Below, in pieces: positions 61,585 through 64,000 of a stretch of 64,000 nucleotides of DNA. The stretch is from Bacteroidota bacterium (GTDB lineage: Bacteria > Bacteroidota > Bacteroidia > Chitinophagales > Chitinophagaceae). A program made the position numbers and the translations under genes. Within the stretch, counting starts at the first letter, position 1, and every line of letters begins with the position of its first letter. Below the pieces are notes generated by a model that saw only the letters and a list, made by a program, of their open reading frames with translations, was not told the DNA's origin and searched no databases. Where the stretch lies: contig VGGR01000005.1 in the NCBI GenBank assembly GCA_016868585.1, forward strand, positions 38,054-102,053. Reading direction: 5' to 3'.

Positions 61585-63471
61585 ATGATTAAGGAAAAAG
61601 GTACGATTTCTGTTAACACGGAGAACATTTTCCCCATCATTAAAAAATTCCTTTACTCCGATCACGAAATTTTTCTAAGGGAGCTGATCAGTAATGCCAT
61701 TGATGCTACCCAAAAAATAAAACGCCTCAGCTCACTTGGTCAATACAACCAAGAGCTGGGTGAACTCACGGTGCAGGTGAAGGTGAACAAGAAGAAGAAA
61801 ACAATTACCATCTCCGATGCCGGTTTGGGAATGACGGCAGAGGAATTAAAGAGATATATCAACCAAGTTGCATTTTCAGGTGCTACTGAGTTTATGGAAA
61901 AGTTCAAGGAAGCTAAAGACGCCAATGAAATTATTGGCCGTTTTGGACTTGGATTTTACTCCGCTTTTATGGTATCCGAAAATGTTGAGATCCAAACCCT
62001 TTCCTATCAAGAAGGCGCGGAACCCGCTAAATGGACCTGTGATGGAAGTACAGCATTTGAGATTGCAGCCGGCAACAGAGAAACAAGAGGAACTGATGTC
62101 ATTTTACACATCAACGAGGAATCCGAAGAGTTTTTGGAGGATCATCGTATCCAGCAAATTCTGGATAAGTACGGCAAATTTCTCCCTATACCAATTCAAT
62201 TTGGCACCAAGTCGGAATCCATAGAGGATGGGACGGACCAAGAAGGGAAAACAAAATACAAAAGCGTTGATGTTCCCAATATCATCAACAAAACCCAGCC
62301 CATTTGGACAAAAGCTCCCTCGGAATTAAAAGACGAGGATTACCTGAGCTTTTACAAAGAGCTGTATCCATTCACGGAAGATCCATTATTCTGGATTCAT
62401 TTGAATGTGGACTACCCCTTCAACCTTACTGGTGTTTTGTATTTCCCTAAACTGAAAAATGATTTTGAGATCCAGAAAAACAAGATCAAATTATTTAGCC
62501 GTCAGGTTTTTATCACGGATGAAGCCAAAGACGTTGTGCCTGAGTTTTTAATGCTTTTACATGGTGTGATAGACTCTCCGGATATTCCCTTAAACGTGAG
62601 CCGGTCTTTTCTGCAAAGCGACAGTAATGTTAAAAAAATCAATAGTTATATCAGTCGTAAAGTAGCTGAAAAACTACAAGAGTTATTTTCTAAGGACAGA
62701 AAGGGATATGAAAGTAAATGGAATGATATTGGCATTTTTGTCAAGTACGGCGCTTTATCTGACGAAAAGTTCTATGAGAAAGCAAAAGACTTTGTTTTGC
62801 TGAATAACACTTCAGGAGATTACTTCACGTTGGAGGAATACAAAGCAAAGGTAAAAGACTTTCAAACGGATAAAAACGGACAGTTAATCTGGCTGTATAC
62901 AGGTGATGCGGATCAGCAACATAGTTTTATACAAAGCGCACAACAGCAGCAGTATGATGTACTATTGATGAACTCCCCCATTGATAATCATTTCATGCAG
63001 CATTTGGAGATGAAGCTGGAAAAAACTACGTTCAAACGAGTGGATGCCGATATTATTCAAAAACTGATTGAAAAAGACGACGCTCCAAAGCATACGCTTA
63101 CAGAGGATCAATGCAAACAAATCAAAGTACTCTTTGAAAAAGCCTTGAACAATACTGCTATGAAAATGGAAGTAGAGAGTCTGGGTACTGAAGCCTTGCC
63201 AGTTACCATCACTATGGAAGAATGGATGCGAAGAATGAAGGAAATGAGCAAAATGGGTGGAGGACCCATGAGTTTCTATGGAGCTATGCCTGATAGCTAC
63301 AAGGTGGCCATCAATGCCAACCATCGATTGATCAGAAAAATTTTGGAAGCGGATGAGTCCACACAAACTATCTTGACTAAACAAGCATGTGACCTGGCGT
63401 TACTCTCACAAGGATTATTGAAAGGTGCTGAGTTGACCAAGTTTGTGGAAAGAAGCGTTGACGTGTTGTAA
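61585..63471 (+). CDS. htpG: molecular chaperone HtpG (Hsp90)
   Basis: A 628-residue Hsp90. The N-terminal GHKL ATPase has LRELISNAIDATQKI near residue 30 (usually NASDA), DAGLGMTAEEL near 80 and GRFGLGFYSAF near 120. The middle domain includes the catalytic-loop arginine in NVSRSFLQSD near 340, and the C-terminal dimerisation domain follows from about 500. It assists folding of stress-damaged proteins with ATP. Its upstream DNA has a TGTCA/TGGCA motif shared with lon (see findings). It is probably monocistronic. Confidence 0.95.
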   Translation: MIKEKGTISVNTENIFPIIKKFLYSDHEIFLRELISNAIDATQKIKRLSSLGQYNQELGELTVQVKVNKKKKTITISDAGLGMTAEELKRYINQVAFSGATEFMEKFKEAKDANEIIGRFGLGFYSAFMVSENVEIQTLSYQEGAEPAKWTCDGSTAFEIAAGNRETRGTDVILHINEESEEFLEDHRIQQILDKYGKFLPIPIQFGTKSESIEDGTDQEGKTKYKSVDVPNIINKTQPIWTKAPSELKDEDYLSFYKELYPFTEDPLFWIHLNVDYPFNLTGVLYFPKLKNDFEIQKNKIKLFSRQVFITDEAKDVVPEFLMLLHGVIDSPDIPLNVSRSFLQSDSNVKKINSYISRKVAEKLQELFSKDRKGYESKWNDIGIFVKYGALSDEKFYEKAKDFVLLNNTSGDYFTLEEYKAKVKDFQTDKNGQLIWLYTGDADQQHSFIQSAQQQQYDVLLMNSPIDNHFMQHLEMKLEKTTFKRVDADIIQKLIEKDDAPKHTLTEDQCKQIKVLFEKALNNTAMKMEVESLGTEALPVTITMEEWMRRMKEMSKMGGGPMSFYGAMPDSYKVAINANHRLIRKILEADESTQTILTKQACDLALLSQGLLKGAELTKFVERSVDVL

Positions 63472-63499
63472 TATTGGTCTGTTGGACTATTTTTAGTAC

Positions 63500-63790
63500 A
63501 TGCAAACAGATCCGCTTATTGATATTTACTTCCGTCAATTAAGAATCTGGAATGAGGAATTAACTGTACTACGTAAGATAGTATGGACTAACGGGCTTAC
63601 TGAAGTTTGCAAATGGAAACACCCCTGTTATACCTGGCAGGATAAAAACATCCTCATGCTGGGCAGTTTTAAGCAACATTGCTCTATCATGTTTTTCAGG
63701 GGTGCAGCATTGTCAGCTTTGGTCGTAATGATTGTACCTGTGGATTGTCTAAGCGAATGCCTCAGTGCCATGGATCACATAAACCAATGA
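63500..63790 (+). pseudogene. truncated DUF1801/YdeI-like protein
   Basis: The first 67 residues (DPLIDIYFRQLRIWNEELTV, then LRKIVW, CKWKHPCYTWQDKNI and HCSIMFFRGA) match the start of the DUF1801/YdeI family, which is normally about 190-200 residues. After FFRGA, where the family continues with KD or a similar segment, the frame becomes unrelated (ALSALVVMIVPVDCLSECL) and stops at residue 96. I read this as a frameshift or deletion that removed the C-terminal two thirds. A perfect hairpin follows about 40 nt later. Confidence 0.65.
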
Positions 63791-63832
63791 AATAAGGGAT
63801 TGCTGTCTTGCGCCAGGGTGTGAAAGCTTAGC

Positions 63833-63874
63833 AAAGAATGAGAGCCCCGCAAAATTGCGGGGCTCTCATTCTTT
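63833..63874. terminator. bidirectional terminator hairpin with a perfect 20-bp stem
   Basis: A perfect inverted repeat with arms of 20 bp (AAAGAATGAGAGCCCCGCAA on one side) and a 2-nt AA loop. It lies just downstream of tRNA-Ser on the minus strand and after the truncated DUF1801 gene on the plus strand. A short T-rich run flanks each side, so it can end transcription in both directions. Confidence 0.75.
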
Positions 63875-63876
63875 TG

Positions 63877-63967
63877 CGGAGAGGGAGGGATTCGAACCCT
63901 CGGTACAGATTTAAGTCCGTACAACGGTTTAGCAAACCGGCCCTTTCGGCCACTCAGGCACCTCTCC
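63877..63967 (-). tRNA. tRNA-Ser (anticodon GCU)
   Basis: On the minus strand: acceptor GGAGAGG/CCTCTCC, D-arm with GCCTGAGTGG, anticodon loop TTGCTAA giving GCT, a long variable arm stem GTACGGA/TCTGTAC typical of tRNA-Ser, and T-arm GGTTCGAATCC. Discriminator G. CCA is not encoded. The first anticodon-stem pair is a C-T mismatch. Confidence 0.95.
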
Positions 63968-64000
63968 TGGAACAATCCTTTAAAAGGGAGGACAAAATTA

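Overview
The window looks like chromosomal DNA of a Gram-negative Bacteroidota bacterium, most likely of the family Chitinophagaceae. This rests on the AT-leaning base composition, the near absence of Shine-Dalgarno sequences, repeated TAnnTTTG (-7) promoter elements close to start codons, and Bacteroidota-typical families (DUF5683, DUF6702, DUF6029, Omp28-like, VPS10/BNR-propeller proteins, M1 and S9 secreted peptidases, DUF4369-TlpA proteins). The genus is not decided from sequence alone. No insertion sequence, prophage, CRISPR array or rRNA is visible. No gap of more than about 300 bases lacks a gene or gene remnant.

Layout. 1-3032: 5-oxoproline degradation genes (pxpC, cut by the window edge, then pxpA), an Nramp-fold transporter and a small monooxygenase-fold protein. 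3129-7903: e(P4)-type acid phosphatase, a decayed ABC ATPase stub, a large VPS10-like propeller and a LolA-like secreted protein. 8120-13000: GT4 glycosyltransferase, TsaC, Lon, an outer-membrane beta-barrel. 13180-17506: parA-parB-DUF5683 followed by a wrecked dapB, then a DUF4369/TlpA oxidoreductase and an orphan, divergent TrpF. 17574-32842: two S9 peptidases flanking an alpha-oxoamine synthase, UbiX, aconitase, PspC-domain protein, cysteine desulfurase, GlmM/phosphomannomutase, methyltransferase, LTA-synthase-like sulfatase, PAP2 phosphatase. 32848-40964: CNNM/CorC protein, the divergent DUF6702/HupE pair with an M1 peptidase, a MORN-like protein and a second VPS10-like propeller. 40961-44883: aroQ, carA, a wrecked ammonium transporter and the agmatine-to-putrescine pair aguA/aguB. 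45000-48555: ribosomal alpha operon infA-rpmJ-rpsM-rpsK-rpsD-rpoA-rplQ. 48634-64000: homogentisate dioxygenase, a PD40 protein, Rpe, ElaA-type acetyltransferase, UvrA, a second LTA-synthase-like sulfatase, TlpA, DUF6029, an Omp28-like lipoprotein, AlkD-like glycosylase, tRNA-Pro, HtpG, a truncated DUF1801/YdeI-like gene and tRNA-Ser.

The clearest biological theme is gene decay inside an otherwise tightly packed chromosome: four remnants (ABC ATPase, dapB, amt and a DUF1801-like gene) sit between intact genes. The dapB wreck matters most, because that enzyme normally supplies diaminopimelate and lysine. Other points worth attention are crossing inverted repeats (a possible pseudoknot) immediately upstream of rpsD, a TrpF-like protein missing catalytic and phosphate-binding residues, a DUF6702-HupE-M1 peptidase module that may be an undescribed metal-related system, and convergent genes that repeatedly overlap by exactly 4 nt at their stop codons. 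I did not see a defence island or other clearly new multi-gene system.
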